64,000 nt of DNA from NCBI RefSeq assembly GCF_014192915.1, contig NZ_JACHYN010000014.1, positions 116,454 to 180,453 of the forward strand, read 5' to 3'. Under the pieces are notes generated by a model, which saw only the letters and a list, made by a program, of their open reading frames with translations, ran no database searches and was not told the DNA's origin. Source of the DNA: Azospirillum sp. OGB3 (GTDB lineage: Bacteria; Pseudomonadota; Alphaproteobacteria; Azospirillales; Azospirillaceae). The stretch's first letter is position 1, and each line of letters begins with the position of its first letter. Shown piece after piece: positions 16,422 through 25,533 of the stretch. Made by a program: the position numbers and the translations under genes.

Positions 16422-18719
16422 ATGTTGCAATCGAATGTCCCCGACCGCCTCCGACCCATCATCGCCGGCGCCGCCGCGACGGCGGGGCTGGCGATGTCCT
16501 TCTCCACCCTGGCGACGGTGGCCGAGGCGCAGACGGCCGGAACGGGGACCGGGATCGGCGCCGCGCCGGGCACCGCGGCCGGTGACGCCACGGTCCTTGA
16601 CCCGGTCCGGGTCGGCGCCGACCGTCCGGCGGACACCGGCAACGTGAACGCCAAGCCCACCGGCATCTCCCGTCTGCCCGACACCGTCAAGGACACGCCC
16701 CGCGTCGTCAACGTCGTTCCGGAAGAGATCATCGAGCAGCAGCGCGCGACGACGCTGGAGCAGGTCCTGCGCAACGTCCCCGGCATCACCATCTCCACCG
16801 GCGAGGGCAACGGCGGGCAGAACGGCGACCAGTTCCGCATCCGTGGCCTGACCGCCCGCGGCGACATCTACACCGACGGCCTGAAGGACTTCGGCGTCTA
16901 CACCCACGACGTCTTCAACACCGAGACGGTGCAGGTCTTCAAGGGCCCGTCGGGCAACGGCTTCGGCGTCGGCAACTCCGGCGGCGTCATCAACCAGGGC
17001 ACCAAGAAGGCCGGCCTGGACAAGCGCTACAAGGTCGAGCAGTCGGTCGGTTCCGGCCCCACCTACCGCACCACGGTGGACGTGAACCAGCCGATCAACG
17101 AGACGACGGCGCTGCGCATCAACGGCCTGTACCACGACCAGGACGTCGCCGACCGCGACGAGGTCGAGGCCAAGCGCAAGGGCATCGCCGCCGACCTCGG
17201 CGTCGGGTTGGGCACCCCGACGACCTGGCACCTGAACTACGCCTACCTCGACGGCGATAAGATCCCGGACATGGGCGTGCCGATGATCCGCGGCCGCGAC
17301 GGCACGTTCCGCCCGGCGCCCGAGTTCGGGCTCGACCGCTCCACGTCCTACGTCCGCAACCAGGACCGCGACGACACCGACAACCACGTCGTGACCTCGA
17401 CCCTGGCCCACGAGGTCAGCAAGAACCTGTCCTTCTACAACGACAGCCGCTACAGCCATTACGAGCGCGACTTCGTCTCCACCGCCCCGGCGGCGCTGAC
17501 CGCGGCCAGCAGCACGCTCTTCCTGAACGGCGGCAACCCGGTGATCGCCTACGGCGCCGGCGGCGGCCTGGCCTTCAAGCAGAAGGGCTGGGGCGTGCAG
17601 AACGTCGCGGGCGCCAAGGCGGAGGGCAACTTCCTCGGCCTCTACCACAAGGTCAACGGCGGCCTGGACCTCAGCTACCAGAAGGACGAGCGGCGCGGCG
17701 GCACCTGGGTCAACCGCACCAACACCCAGACCATCCGCAACCCCAGCCACAACTACCCGGCCAACGCCTTCCTCACCTACCCGGCGACCGGCGTGCGCGA
17801 GTCCAGCGTCGCCAACACCGGCCTGTTCATCACCGACCGCGTGTGGCTGTTCGAGCAGCTTTCGGTGCAGGGCGGCCTGCGCTGGGATTACTTCCGCAGC
17901 ACCTTCCGCGCCTCCGACCCGACGGTGGCGGGCGGCAGCGCCAGCACCCGGACGCTCAGCCCGTCGGCCAGCCTGATCTACGAGCCGACCAAGGACGCGT
18001 CGCTGTATGTCTCCTACGCGCGCTCCAACAAGCCGATCGGCGTGGACATCGCGGCGCAGCTCACCAACGGCACGGCGGAGACCCCGCGCAATGGGCGTGA
18101 CTTCGATCCGGAGAAGACCGACCTCTACGAGATCGGCGGCAAGGCCGACTTCCTCGGCGGGCGGCTGGGTCTGAACGGCGCCCTGTTCCAGATCGAGAAG
18201 AGCAACACCTATTCGGTCGACCCGGCCACCGGCACGGTCACCGACGGCTTCTCCGAGGCCGGTCTCGGCACCCGCATCCGCGGCTTCGAGGCCGGGGTCA
18301 GCGGCAAGGTGGTCGAGGGCTGGAGCGTCTACGCCAGCTACGCCTACCTCGACGGGGAGATCAAGGAGTCGCGGACCAACGCGGCGGTCGTCGGCAACGA
18401 GGCGCCGAACGTGCCGAAGCACAACGCCAGCCTCTGGTCGACCTACGAGTTCGCTCCCGGCGTCGTGCCCGGCAAGGTCATGGTCGGCGGCGGCATCCAG
18501 TACGCCTCGGAATACTGGGCCGACAGCGCCAACACGGGCCGCGTGCCGGAGACGGTCTCGCTGGACAGCGTGGTGTCCTACGAGATCAACAACCTGTCCC
18601 TGGCGCTCAACGCCTACAACCTGACCGATCACCGCAACTACGCCTCGGCCTTCAACGCCTCGCGCGCGGTTCCGGCCTCGGGCCGCACCTTCATGCTGAC
18701 CGCCGGCGTCACCTTCTGA
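16422..18719 (+). CDS. TonB-dependent catecholate-type siderophore receptor (Fiu/PiuA-like)
   Basis: 765 aa. A signal peptide is followed by a plug domain (residues about 70-200: LPDTVKDTPRVVNVVPEE, LEQVLRNVPGITI, FRIRGLTARGDIYTDGLKD, VFKGPSGNGFGVGNSGGVIN) and a 22-strand barrel ending in F (LTAGVTF). The N-terminal pattern and the PiuC-type dioxygenase and Sel1 gene downstream match the Fiu-YbiX / PiuA-PiuC-PA4516 arrangement, where the receptor takes up catechol iron complexes. Expression is probably iron-repressed through the upstream Fur-like boxes. The actual ligand is unknown. Confidence 0.9.
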   Translation: MLQSNVPDRLRPIIAGAAATAGLAMSFSTLATVAEAQTAGTGTGIGAAPGTAAGDATVLDPVRVGADRPADTGNVNAKPTGISRLPDTVKDTPRVVNVVPEEIIEQQRATTLEQVLRNVPGITISTGEGNGGQNGDQFRIRGLTARGDIYTDGLKDFGVYTHDVFNTETVQVFKGPSGNGFGVGNSGGVINQGTKKAGLDKRYKVEQSVGSGPTYRTTVDVNQPINETTALRINGLYHDQDVADRDEVEAKRKGIAADLGVGLGTPTTWHLNYAYLDGDKIPDMGVPMIRGRDGTFRPAPEFGLDRSTSYVRNQDRDDTDNHVVTSTLAHEVSKNLSFYNDSRYSHYERDFVSTAPAALTAASSTLFLNGGNPVIAYGAGGGLAFKQKGWGVQNVAGAKAEGNFLGLYHKVNGGLDLSYQKDERRGGTWVNRTNTQTIRNPSHNYPANAFLTYPATGVRESSVANTGLFITDRVWLFEQLSVQGGLRWDYFRSTFRASDPTVAGGSASTRTLSPSASLIYEPTKDASLYVSYARSNKPIGVDIAAQLTNGTAETPRNGRDFDPEKTDLYEIGGKADFLGGRLGLNGALFQIEKSNTYSVDPATGTVTDGFSEAGLGTRIRGFEAGVSGKVVEGWSVYASYAYLDGEIKESRTNAAVVGNEAPNVPKHNASLWSTYEFAPGVVPGKVMVGGGIQYASEYWADSANTGRVPETVSLDSVVSYEINNLSLALNAYNLTDHRNYASAFNASRAVPASGRTFMLTAGVTF

Positions 18720-18801
18720 TTCCGGCCAGGCCGGACCGTGTTCCCGGACCATCCGCCGGGGGCGCGGTCCGGCCTTCTTCCATTGCAAAGGATTCCGCCC
18801 C

Positions 18802-19488
18802 GTGCTTCTGCAAATCCCCGACGTTCTGACCGCCGACGAGGTCGCCCATTGCCGCGCCGTGCTGGAGGCGTCGCCCTGGGTCGATGGCCGACTCACCGCG
18901 GGCTCCCAGGCGGTGCTGGCCAAGAACAACCTGCAGATCCCGGAGGAGAGCGACACCGCCCGCGAGTTGGGCGTGGTCATCCTGAAGGCACTGGGCCGCA
19001 ACCCGGCCTTCAATTCCGCGGCCCTGCCGCTGCGCGTCCTGCCGCCCATGTTCAACCGCTACGATCTGGACATGACCTACGGCAACCATGTGGACAACGC
19101 CATCCGGGCCATTCCGGGCACCGGCGGCATGCGGATGCGGGCCGACGTCTCCACGACGATCTTCCTCAGCGACCCCGGCGAGTATGACGGCGGCGATCTG
19201 GTCGTCGAGGACACCTACGGCACCAAGGGCGTGAAGCTGCCGGCGGGGCACGCGGTCGTCTACCCGTCCAGCAGCCTGCACCGGGTGACCCCGGTGACGC
19301 GCGGCTCGCGCTGGGCCTCCTTCTTCTTCACGCAGTCGCTGGTCAAGGACGACGGGTTGCGGGCGATGCTCTACGACCTCGACGTGGCGATCATCGACCT
19401 GCGCCGGGAGCTGGGCGACCAGCACCCGTCCGTGCTGGCCCTGGTGAACCACTACCACAACCTGCTGCGGCGCTGGGCGGAGGTGTGA
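18802..19488 (+). CDS. piuC: Fe(II)/2-oxoglutarate dioxygenase, PKHD-type (PiuC/YbiX)
   Basis: 228 aa. A cytosolic prolyl-4-hydroxylase-fold oxygenase that accompanies Fiu/PiuA receptors; its substrate is not known. Metal ligands are visible: H96 and D98 (YGNHVDN) and H160 (SSLHRVTPV), followed by the 2-oxoglutarate-binding Arg in TRGSRWASFFF. The length matches family members (about 225 aa). The stop overlaps the Sel1 gene start (TGATG), so the two are coupled. Confidence 0.93.
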   Translation: MLLQIPDVLTADEVAHCRAVLEASPWVDGRLTAGSQAVLAKNNLQIPEESDTARELGVVILKALGRNPAFNSAALPLRVLPPMFNRYDLDMTYGNHVDNAIRAIPGTGGMRMRADVSTTIFLSDPGEYDGGDLVVEDTYGTKGVKLPAGHAVVYPSSSLHRVTPVTRGSRWASFFFTQSLVKDDGLRAMLYDLDVAIIDLRRELGDQHPSVLALVNHYHNLLRRWAEV

Positions 19489-20177
19489 TGGCCCAACCCA
19501 TGAGGGACGGCGCCGCCACCGCCCGCGCGACGGACGGGCCGGGCATCATCGACGTGCAGCTCGCCCTGGGGCAGCAATGCCTCGACCGCGGCGGTGCCGA
19601 GCGGGCGCAGGCGGTGGAGTGGTTCCGCATCGCCGCGCGCAGCGGCGACGCCCGCGCCGTCAACATGCTGGGCCGCTGCCACGAGCACGGCTGGGGCGTG
19701 CCCGCTGATCCCGTCCAGGCCGCCGCCCATTACCGCCGGGCCGCCGAGCTGGGCGACGCCTGGGCGCTGTTCAATCTGGCCGACCTGCATTGCCGCGGCC
19801 TGGGCGTTCCGGCGGACGACGCCGAAGCCTACCGGCTCTACGCGGCGGCCGCCCGCCGGGGCAACGCGAAGGCGCTGAACATGCTGGGCCTGTTCCACGA
19901 GACCGGGCGCGCGGTGGCCGAGGACGGCGCGGGCGCCCGCCAACTCTTCCAGGCCGCCGCCGAGGGAGGGGACTGCTGGGGCCGCTTCAACCACGCCCGC
20001 CTGCTGCTGCAGGACGGGCGGACGGAAGAGGCGCTGGCGTGGTTTGCGCGGGCGCTGGAAACCGGCTTTCCCGACTTTTACCGCGGCATGGCCGCCGCTT
20101 TGGCCGACCAGCCCGACCCGCGCCTGCGCGCCCTGGCGCGACGGGCAAGGGATTTGGCGGAGGGCCGTTCTTCATAG
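19488..20177 (+). CDS. Sel1-like repeat protein of the piu cluster
   Basis: 229 aa with five Sel1/TPR-type repeats (for example AVEWFRIAARSGDARAVNMLGRCHEHGWGVPAD read as a 33-residue unit, repeated at about 35-residue steps). There is no signal peptide, so it is probably a cytosolic scaffold. An equivalent gene follows piuC in Pseudomonas (PA4516). The ATG at 19488 overlaps the piuC stop; a GTG three bases earlier is possible. Its role in iron uptake is inferred only from position. Confidence 0.85.
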   Translation: MAQPMRDGAATARATDGPGIIDVQLALGQQCLDRGGAERAQAVEWFRIAARSGDARAVNMLGRCHEHGWGVPADPVQAAAHYRRAAELGDAWALFNLADLHCRGLGVPADDAEAYRLYAAAARRGNAKALNMLGLFHETGRAVAEDGAGARQLFQAAAEGGDCWGRFNHARLLLQDGRTEEALAWFARALETGFPDFYRGMAAALADQPDPRLRALARRARDLAEGRSS

Positions 20178-20260
20178 CCCTCTCCCCGCTTTCGGCGGAC
20201 CAAAGGTCCGCCTGTCGCGTCAGCGCAAACTTCGTTTGCGCGTGAGCGGAGGGGCGAGGG
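20178..20260. repeat. nested-hairpin intergenic element
   Basis: Contains GGCGGACC-AAA-GGTCCGCC (20194-20212) and GCGCAAAC-TTC-GTTTGCGC (20223-20241), enclosed by outer pyrimidine/purine arms that also pair (CCCTC...GAGGG). It lies between two genes of the same cluster. Confidence 0.7.
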
Positions 20261-20282
20261 GACAATCACGAGGACATCCGCG

Positions 20283-21371
20283 ATGAGCGTTCCCGCCGAC
20301 ACCGTCTCGCTCTACGACTACGAGCGCCACTTCACCGCCCGCGTCGATGCGGCGACCCGCGCCTACATCGCGGGGACCGGGGCGGACGGCATCACCCGGC
20401 AGGCCAACCGCGACGCCTACGACCGGATGCGCCTGATGCCGCGGGCGCTGCGCGACCTGTCGGGGGGCAGCGCCGCCACGAACCTGTTCGGGCAGGCCAT
20501 GCCCTATCCCATCCTGATCGCGCCCATGGCCTTCCACCGGCTGGTCCACCGCGACGGGGAGCGGGCGACCGCGCAGGCGGCGGGCCTCACCGGCACCTGG
20601 ATGACCGTCAGCACCCAGTCCAGCGTGACGCTGGAGGAGGTCGCGGCGGCGGCCGGCGGGCCGCTGTGGTTCCAGATCTACACCCAGCCGCGGTTCGAGG
20701 ACACGCTGACCCTGGTGCGGCGGGCGGAGGCGGCGGGCTACCGCGCGCTGGTGCTGACGGTGGACGCACCGGTCAGCGGCCTGCGCAACATCGAACAGCG
20801 CGCCGGCTTCCGCCTGCCCGACGGCATCGCCCCGGTCAATCTGGCCGGCCTGACTCCGGACACTTTCCGCCCATCGCGGCCCGGCAGTCCGGTCTTCCAG
20901 GGCATGCTGCACGCCGCGGCCACCTGGGGCACCGTGCGCTGGCTGTGCGCCGAGACGCGCCTGCCGGTGCTGCTGAAGGGAATCATGAACCCCGACGACG
21001 TCGACCCCGCCATCGAGGCCGGGGCGGCGGGAATCATCGTGTCGAACCATGGCGGACGGACGCTCGACACGCTGCCCGCGGTGGCGGAGGTGCTGCCGCT
21101 GGTCGCCGCCCGCGCGGCGGGCCGCCTGCCCATCCTGGCGGACGGCGGCATCCGGCGCGGCACCGACATCCTGAAGGCGCTGGCGCTGGGCGCCGACGCG
21201 GTGCTGGTGGGTCAGCCGGTCCTGCACGCCCTGGCGGTCGGCGGCATGGCGGGGGTGGCCCACATGTTGACCATCCTGCAGACCGAGCTGGAGGTCGCCA
21301 TGGCGCTGAGCGGACGGGCGCGTCTGGCCGACATCGACCGTTCGGTGATCTTCGACCCGCCGCATCGCTGA
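20283..21371 (+). CDS. FMN-dependent alpha-hydroxy-acid oxidase/dehydrogenase
   Basis: 362 aa, TIM-barrel flavoprotein of the L-lactate dehydrogenase/glycolate oxidase family. Motifs: PILIAPMAFHRLVHRDGE, WFQIYTQPR, VLTVDAPVSGLRN, VLLKGIMNPDD and the active-site IIVSNHGGRTLDT, then ILADGGIRRGTDILKALALGADAVLVG for FMN phosphate. The substrate may be L-lactate or another 2-hydroxy acid. Position after the piu genes suggests an iron-linked role, for example with hydroxycarboxylate iron chelates, but this is inference. Confidence 0.88.
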   Translation: MSVPADTVSLYDYERHFTARVDAATRAYIAGTGADGITRQANRDAYDRMRLMPRALRDLSGGSAATNLFGQAMPYPILIAPMAFHRLVHRDGERATAQAAGLTGTWMTVSTQSSVTLEEVAAAAGGPLWFQIYTQPRFEDTLTLVRRAEAAGYRALVLTVDAPVSGLRNIEQRAGFRLPDGIAPVNLAGLTPDTFRPSRPGSPVFQGMLHAAATWGTVRWLCAETRLPVLLKGIMNPDDVDPAIEAGAAGIIVSNHGGRTLDTLPAVAEVLPLVAARAAGRLPILADGGIRRGTDILKALALGADAVLVGQPVLHALAVGGMAGVAHMLTILQTELEVAMALSGRARLADIDRSVIFDPPHR

Positions 21372-21379
21372 TCGGATTT

Positions 21380-21519
21380 CCCTCTCCCGTCCCGGGAGAG
21401 GGAAGGGGCCCGCGCAGAGCGCGGGAAGGGTGAGGGTACCGGCAACGGGCCAGTGCTTCGATCCTCGTACGACCCTCACCCGGCCCTTTGGGCCACCCTC
21501 TCCCGGGGCGGGAGAGGGG
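21380..21519. repeat. 140-bp palindromic intergenic repeat, copy A
   Basis: Begins and ends with the hairpin CCCTCTCCCG...CGGGAGAGGG, with an inner CCCGCGC/GCGCGGG hairpin and GGTGAGGGT...ACCCTCACC arms. A second copy of the same length lies at 25317. It separates the convergent oxidase and ABC operons. Confidence 0.85.
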
Positions 21520-21531
21520 AATTGGTGCTCT

Positions 21532-22290
21532 TTACTGATAGTATAACGCGATGCGCTGGCCGGCGTTCTCCATCACCTGGGCCTCGACGCCGTAGACGTC
21601 GCGGATGACGTCGGGCGTGATGATGACCGCCGGCGGCCCCTGGTGCACCACCCGGCCGTCGCGCATCGCGACGATCCGGTCGGAGTAGCAGGAGGCGAAG
21701 TTGATGTCGTGCAGCACCAGCACGATGGTCTTGCCGAACTCGTCGGCGGTGCGGCGGAACAGCTTCATCATCGCCACCGCGTGCTTGACGTCGAGGTTGT
21801 TCAGCGGCTCGTCGAGCAGGATGTATTCGGTGTCCTGGCACAGCACCATGGCGATGAAGGCGCGCTGGCGCTGGCCGCCCGACAGCTCGTCCAGGAAACG
21901 GCCGGCCAGCGCCTCCAGGTCCAGGTAGCGCAGCGCGTTGCGGATGTGCTTGCGGTCCTCGTCGGTCAGGCGGCCCTTGCTGTGCGGGTAGCGGCCGAAG
22001 GCGACGAGGTCCTCCACCGTCAGGCGGGACATGATCTGGTTGTCCTGGCGCAGGATGGACAGGCGGCGGGCCAGCACCGCGCCCGGCGTGGTGGTCACGT
22101 CCAGCCCGTCGATCTCCACCGTGCCCGAGGACATCGGCAGCAGGCGGCTGATGATCGACAGCAGCGTCGATTTTCCCGCCCCGTTCGGCCCGATCAGCGA
22201 GATCACCCCGCCCGCGGGAAGGGACAGGGACACCCCGTCGACGACGACGGTGCCGTTGTAGCGTTTCGTGATGTTCTTGACGTCGATCAT
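21532..22290 (-). CDS. iron-siderophore ABC transporter ATP-binding protein
   Basis: 252 aa. Walker A LIGPNGAGKST, signature ELSGGQRQRA, Walker B EYILLDEPLNNLD and switch HD in VLHDINFA. It is of the FecE/VctC/FatE class that energises ferric-siderophore import across the inner membrane. The ATG at 22290 overlaps the upstream permease stop by four bases. Last gene of the minus-strand operon binding protein-permease-permease-ATPase. Confidence 0.93.
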   Translation of the reverse strand: MIDVKNITKRYNGTVVVDGVSLSLPAGGVISLIGPNGAGKSTLLSIISRLLPMSSGTVEIDGLDVTTTPGAVLARRLSILRQDNQIMSRLTVEDLVAFGRYPHSKGRLTDEDRKHIRNALRYLDLEALAGRFLDELSGGQRQRAFIAMVLCQDTEYILLDEPLNNLDVKHAVAMMKLFRRTADEFGKTIVLVLHDINFASCYSDRIVAMRDGRVVHQGPPAVIITPDVIRDVYGVEAQVMENAGQRIALYYQ

Positions 22291-23270
22291 CGGGCCGAAC
22301 CCCGCACCAGGATGAACAGGAAGGCGAGACCGCCCACGAACTCGATGACGATGCTGAGCGCGGCGTTGTAGCCGAACACCCGCTCCAGCACGAGCTGGCC
22401 GGCGACCAGCGTCAGCACGGCGAGCAGCACCGCGGCGGGCAGGATCAGCGCGTGCCGGTGCGAGCGGATCACCAGATAGGCGAGGTTGGCGACCAGCAGC
22501 CCGAAGAAGGTGACCGGCCCGACCAGCGCGGTGGACACCGACACCAGGATGGAGACCATCACCAGCACCGCCATCACCGCACGCCGGTGCTCCACGCCGA
22601 GGTTGATCGCGGCGTCGCGCCCCAGCGCCAGCACGTCGAAGGTGCGCCGCCACCGCCAGCCGGCCAGCGACACCGCCAGAACGACCAGCGCCGACACGGC
22701 CAGCAGCTCGACGTCCACGCGGTTGAAGTTGGCGAACAGCCGGTCCTGCACGGTCAGGAAGGCGTTGGGGTCGATGATGCGCTGAAGGAAGCTGGTCACG
22801 CTGCGGAACAGCACGCCGAAGACGATGCCGACGAGAAGCAGCAGATGCAGGCTGCGCCGGTTGTCGCCGCGGCCCGCCCCGTTGAACAGCCACCAGTAGA
22901 GCAGGCCGGAGAAGACGACCATCGACGTCACCTCCACGCCGAAGCGCAGGCGGGGGTCGAGCGACGCCACCAGCCCGCTGCCGAACTGGAAGACCAGCAC
23001 CGTCTGGATCAGCCGGAAGAGATGGTCGAAGCCCATCACCGACGGGGTGAGGATGCGGTTGTTGGTGATCGTCTGGAACAGGACGGTCGACACGGCGACG
23101 GCGTAGCCGACCAGCACCATCGCAGCGACCTTGGTGCCACGGAAGGCCAGGATGAAGTCCCACTTGCCCCGCGCGCCCAGCGTCATGAACAGCGCGATCG
23201 ACAGCAGGGTCAGCGCCGACAGGCCGCCCAGCACGACCATCGGCGAGAGGAGGCGGCGGTCAGCCGGCAT
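22287..23270 (-). CDS. iron-siderophore ABC transporter permease 2 (FecCD family)
   Basis: 327 aa, about nine or ten membrane helices. FecCD-type motifs include RGTKVAAMVLVGYAVAVSTVLFQTITNNRI near the N-terminus and LVGPVTFFGLLVANLAYLV, the loop that contacts the ATPase. It overlaps its neighbours on both sides (11 bp with permease 1, 4 bp with the ATPase). It pairs with permease 1 as a heterodimer channel. Ligand unknown. Confidence 0.92.
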   Translation of the reverse strand: MPADRRLLSPMVVLGGLSALTLLSIALFMTLGARGKWDFILAFRGTKVAAMVLVGYAVAVSTVLFQTITNNRILTPSVMGFDHLFRLIQTVLVFQFGSGLVASLDPRLRFGVEVTSMVVFSGLLYWWLFNGAGRGDNRRSLHLLLLVGIVFGVLFRSVTSFLQRIIDPNAFLTVQDRLFANFNRVDVELLAVSALVVLAVSLAGWRWRRTFDVLALGRDAAINLGVEHRRAVMAVLVMVSILVSVSTALVGPVTFFGLLVANLAYLVIRSHRHALILPAAVLLAVLTLVAGQLVLERVFGYNAALSIVIEFVGGLAFLFILVRGSAR

Positions 23271-24243
23271 GGCCGTTCCTCCGCAGCAGGAGATAGAGGA
23301 ACAGAGCGCTGCCGATGACCCCCATCATCGTCCCGATCGGGATCTCGTAGGGATGGATCACCAGCCGTCCGGCGATGTCGCAGGCCAGCACCAGCCCGGC
23401 CCCCATCAGCGCGACCCAGGGCAGGGACCCGCGCATGTTGTCGCCGCGGACGAGGCTGACGACGTTGGGAACGATCAGCCCCAGGAAGGGGATCATGCCG
23501 CAGGTGGCGATCACCGCGACGGTGGTCATCGACACGATGACCAGCCCCAGCGCCATCACCTTGCGGTGGTCGATGCCCAGGTTGGTGGCGACGTCGCGCC
23601 CCATCCCGGCGACGGTGAAGCGGTCCGCCGCCAGATAGGCGACGCCGGTCAGGGCGGCGCTCAGCCACAGCAGCTCGTAGCGGCCGAGCAGGATGGCGGA
23701 GAAGTCCCCGGTCTCCCAGGCGCGGACCGACTGGATCAGGTCCTGGCGGTAGGCGATGAACTCGGTCATCGCCGTGATGACCCCGCCCAGCATGATGCCG
23801 ACCAGCGGCACGACCAGCGGCGAGCGCAGCGGCACCTGCCGCAGGATCGCCAGGAACAGCCCCGTCCCGGCCAGCGCGCACAGGCTGGCGACGGCCATGC
23901 GCCCGAACACCGGCATCTCCGGCGCCAGCAGCGAGACCATCATCATGCCGAAGATGGCCGACTCCGCGGTCCCGGCGGTGGAGGGCTCCACGAAGCGGTT
24001 GCGCACCAGCATCTGGAGCAGCAGGCCGGACACCGCCATGGCGGCGCCGGCCAGGATCAGCGCCAGCGTCCGGGGCAGGCGGCTGACCAGCAGCACCTGC
24101 GTGGCCTGGTCCGTGGCCCCGCCGCCGAACAGCGTCGCGAGGCTGACGTCGCTGACGCCGACGAACAGGCTCCACACGGCCAGCAGGCCGATGCCCAGGG
24201 CGGCCAGCGGCAGCGTGGCGATGGGGAGCGGGAGGGGCTTCAC
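23260..24243 (-). CDS. iron-siderophore ABC transporter permease 1 (FecCD family)
   Basis: 327 aa. Classic FecCD features: SRLPRTLALILAGAAMAVSGLLLQMLVRNRFVEPSTAGTAESA (described, not quoted in full: residues about 52-95) and CGMIPFLGLIVPNVVSLVRG as the coupling region. Equal in length to permease 2, with which it probably forms the transmembrane heterodimer. It lies 3 nt after the binding-protein gene. Confidence 0.92.
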   Translation of the reverse strand: MKPLPLPIATLPLAALGIGLLAVWSLFVGVSDVSLATLFGGGATDQATQVLLVSRLPRTLALILAGAAMAVSGLLLQMLVRNRFVEPSTAGTAESAIFGMMMVSLLAPEMPVFGRMAVASLCALAGTGLFLAILRQVPLRSPLVVPLVGIMLGGVITAMTEFIAYRQDLIQSVRAWETGDFSAILLGRYELLWLSAALTGVAYLAADRFTVAGMGRDVATNLGIDHRKVMALGLVIVSMTTVAVIATCGMIPFLGLIVPNVVSLVRGDNMRGSLPWVALMGAGLVLACDIAGRLVIHPYEIPIGTMMGVIGSALFLYLLLRRNGHAG

Positions 24244-24246
24244 GGG

Positions 24247-25176
24247 TCAGGACTTCTTGGACAGCGCCGCCAGGAGGTGGTCCACGTCCTGCTGGAGCGC
24301 CTGCAGCCCGCCGCCGACGAGGTACCAGTTGCCGCCGTTCAGATAGACGACTTGATTCTTCTGCCAGGCGGTGGTGCGGCGGACGATGTCGTTGTCGAGG
24401 AACTGCCGGGCCGGCGTGCCGTCCTGCCCGATGGCCGCGTCGCGGTCGATCACGAACAGCCAGTCCGGGTTGGTCTCCAGGATGAATTCGAAGGAGATGG
24501 CCTGCCCGTGGTTGGCGACCTTCAGGTCGGGGGCGGCCGGCTGGACGCCGAACTCCGAGTGCAGGATGCCGAAGCGCGACCCCGGCCCGTAGGCGCTCAT
24601 CTTGCCGCCGGTGGTCAGGACCAGCAGACCCTTCCCGGCGTTGCCCGCCACCGTCTTCAACTCGGCGATGGAGGCGCGCAGCCGGTCCAGCCTCTGCTTG
24701 ACCTCGGCGGTCTTCCCGAAGATGCGGCCCAGCGTCTCGGCGTTGGCGAAGGCGCTGTTCAGGAAGTCGGTCTGGTCGGTCGTCATGTCGAGCGTCGGCG
24801 CGATGCGCGACAGCTCGGCGTATTTCGGGGCGGAGCGGCCGCCGGCGATGATCAGGCCGGGCTCGGCGGCGTTCACCGCCTCGTAGTCCGGCTCGAACAG
24901 GGTGCCGATCTTGGCGTAGGACGGGCCGTCATACTTGGCGAGATGCTTCGGCTTCAGCCCGGTGGGCACCCCGGCGATCGCCACGCCCAGCGCGTCCAGT
25001 GTGTCCAGCGCGGTCATGTCGAAGACCAGGACGGGGTCGAGCTTGGCGGGAAGCCGGGTCTCGCCCTGAGCATGCCGCACCGTCATGCCCTGGGCATGGC
25101 CCGGAACGGGCGCCAGCGCGGCGAGGCCGGCCACGGCGACGGTCATGGCGAGGGCGTGGCGTCGGGTCAGCTTCAT
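24247..25176 (-). CDS. siderophore-binding periplasmic protein (CeuE/FatB-like)
   Basis: 309 aa. A signal peptide (MKLTRRHALAMTVAVAGLAA..., cleaved near GHAQG, twin-Arg-like RR) precedes a class-III binding-protein fold (PVLVFDMTALDTLDALGV, YEAVNAAEPGLIIAGGRSAPKY). No lipobox is seen, so it should be soluble in the periplasm. First gene of the operon; a Fur-like palindrome lies about 85 nt upstream. The family often binds catecholate or petrobactin-type siderophores; the ligand here is unknown. Confidence 0.92.
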   Translation of the reverse strand: MKLTRRHALAMTVAVAGLAALAPVPGHAQGMTVRHAQGETRLPAKLDPVLVFDMTALDTLDALGVAIAGVPTGLKPKHLAKYDGPSYAKIGTLFEPDYEAVNAAEPGLIIAGGRSAPKYAELSRIAPTLDMTTDQTDFLNSAFANAETLGRIFGKTAEVKQRLDRLRASIAELKTVAGNAGKGLLVLTTGGKMSAYGPGSRFGILHSEFGVQPAAPDLKVANHGQAISFEFILETNPDWLFVIDRDAAIGQDGTPARQFLDNDIVRRTTAWQKNQVVYLNGGNWYLVGGGLQALQQDVDHLLAALSKKS

Positions 25177-25259
25177 CCTTGACTCTCCTTCAACTTTGCC
25201 GGGACGGCCTATGCCGGAAGGGCGGGCGCACTGTGGTCCCGATCGCTGCGGATCGTCAA

Positions 25260-25280
25260 TGCGAATTGCTCGCATTCGCA
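25260..25280. promoter_or_regulatory. Fur-like palindrome upstream of siderophore ABC operon
   Basis: TGCGAAT at 25260-25266 and its exact complement ATTCGCA at 25274-25280, with an overlapping TGCGA/TCGCA pair. It resembles GCGAAT-type Fur boxes and lies upstream of the binding-protein gene. Confidence 0.6.
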
Positions 25281-25316
25281 GTATGCTTGGCGGGCGTGGC
25301 TGGGGACCGCTGCGTC

Positions 25317-25456
25317 CCCTCTCCCGTCCCGGGAGAGGGAGGGACCCGCCGCGAAGCGGTGGGAGGGTGAGGGTGCTGGCAAGGATCAGCGATCTGATCC
25401 TCGCAAAACCCTCACCCGGCGCCTCCGGCGCCACCCTCTCCCGGGGCGGGAGAGGG
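25317..25456. repeat. 140-bp palindromic intergenic repeat, copy B
   Basis: Same end hairpins and internal arm order as the copy at 21380, same length, with a diverged middle (CAAGGATCAG...CTGATCCTCG). It lies between the divergent binding-protein gene and the yqjI-like gene. Confidence 0.85.
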
Positions 25457-25489
25457 AATAAGCGTCTTGGGGGCTTGTGTTTCGACATG

Positions 25490-25505
25490 TCACGATATAT
25501 CTTGA
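25490..25505. promoter_or_regulatory. candidate autoregulatory PadR operator
   Basis: TCACGATATATCTTGA, symmetric at 14 of 16 positions, centred about 37 nt before the yqjI-like ATG and within a locally AT-rich promoter region. Operator function is inferred from position. Confidence 0.45.
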
Positions 25506-25533
25506 ACCTATCGGAACATGGAGGACACCCCTC

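Noticed and set aside
16323..19055. 910-aa minus-strand frame over the TonB receptor
   Set aside because: It is an antisense shadow: the plus-strand gene has signal peptide, plug and barrel motifs, and the minus frame has only low-complexity Arg/Gly/Ala.
21380..21519. CRISPR array
   Set aside because: The repeats are long palindromes with no regular spacers; they are intergenic repeat elements.
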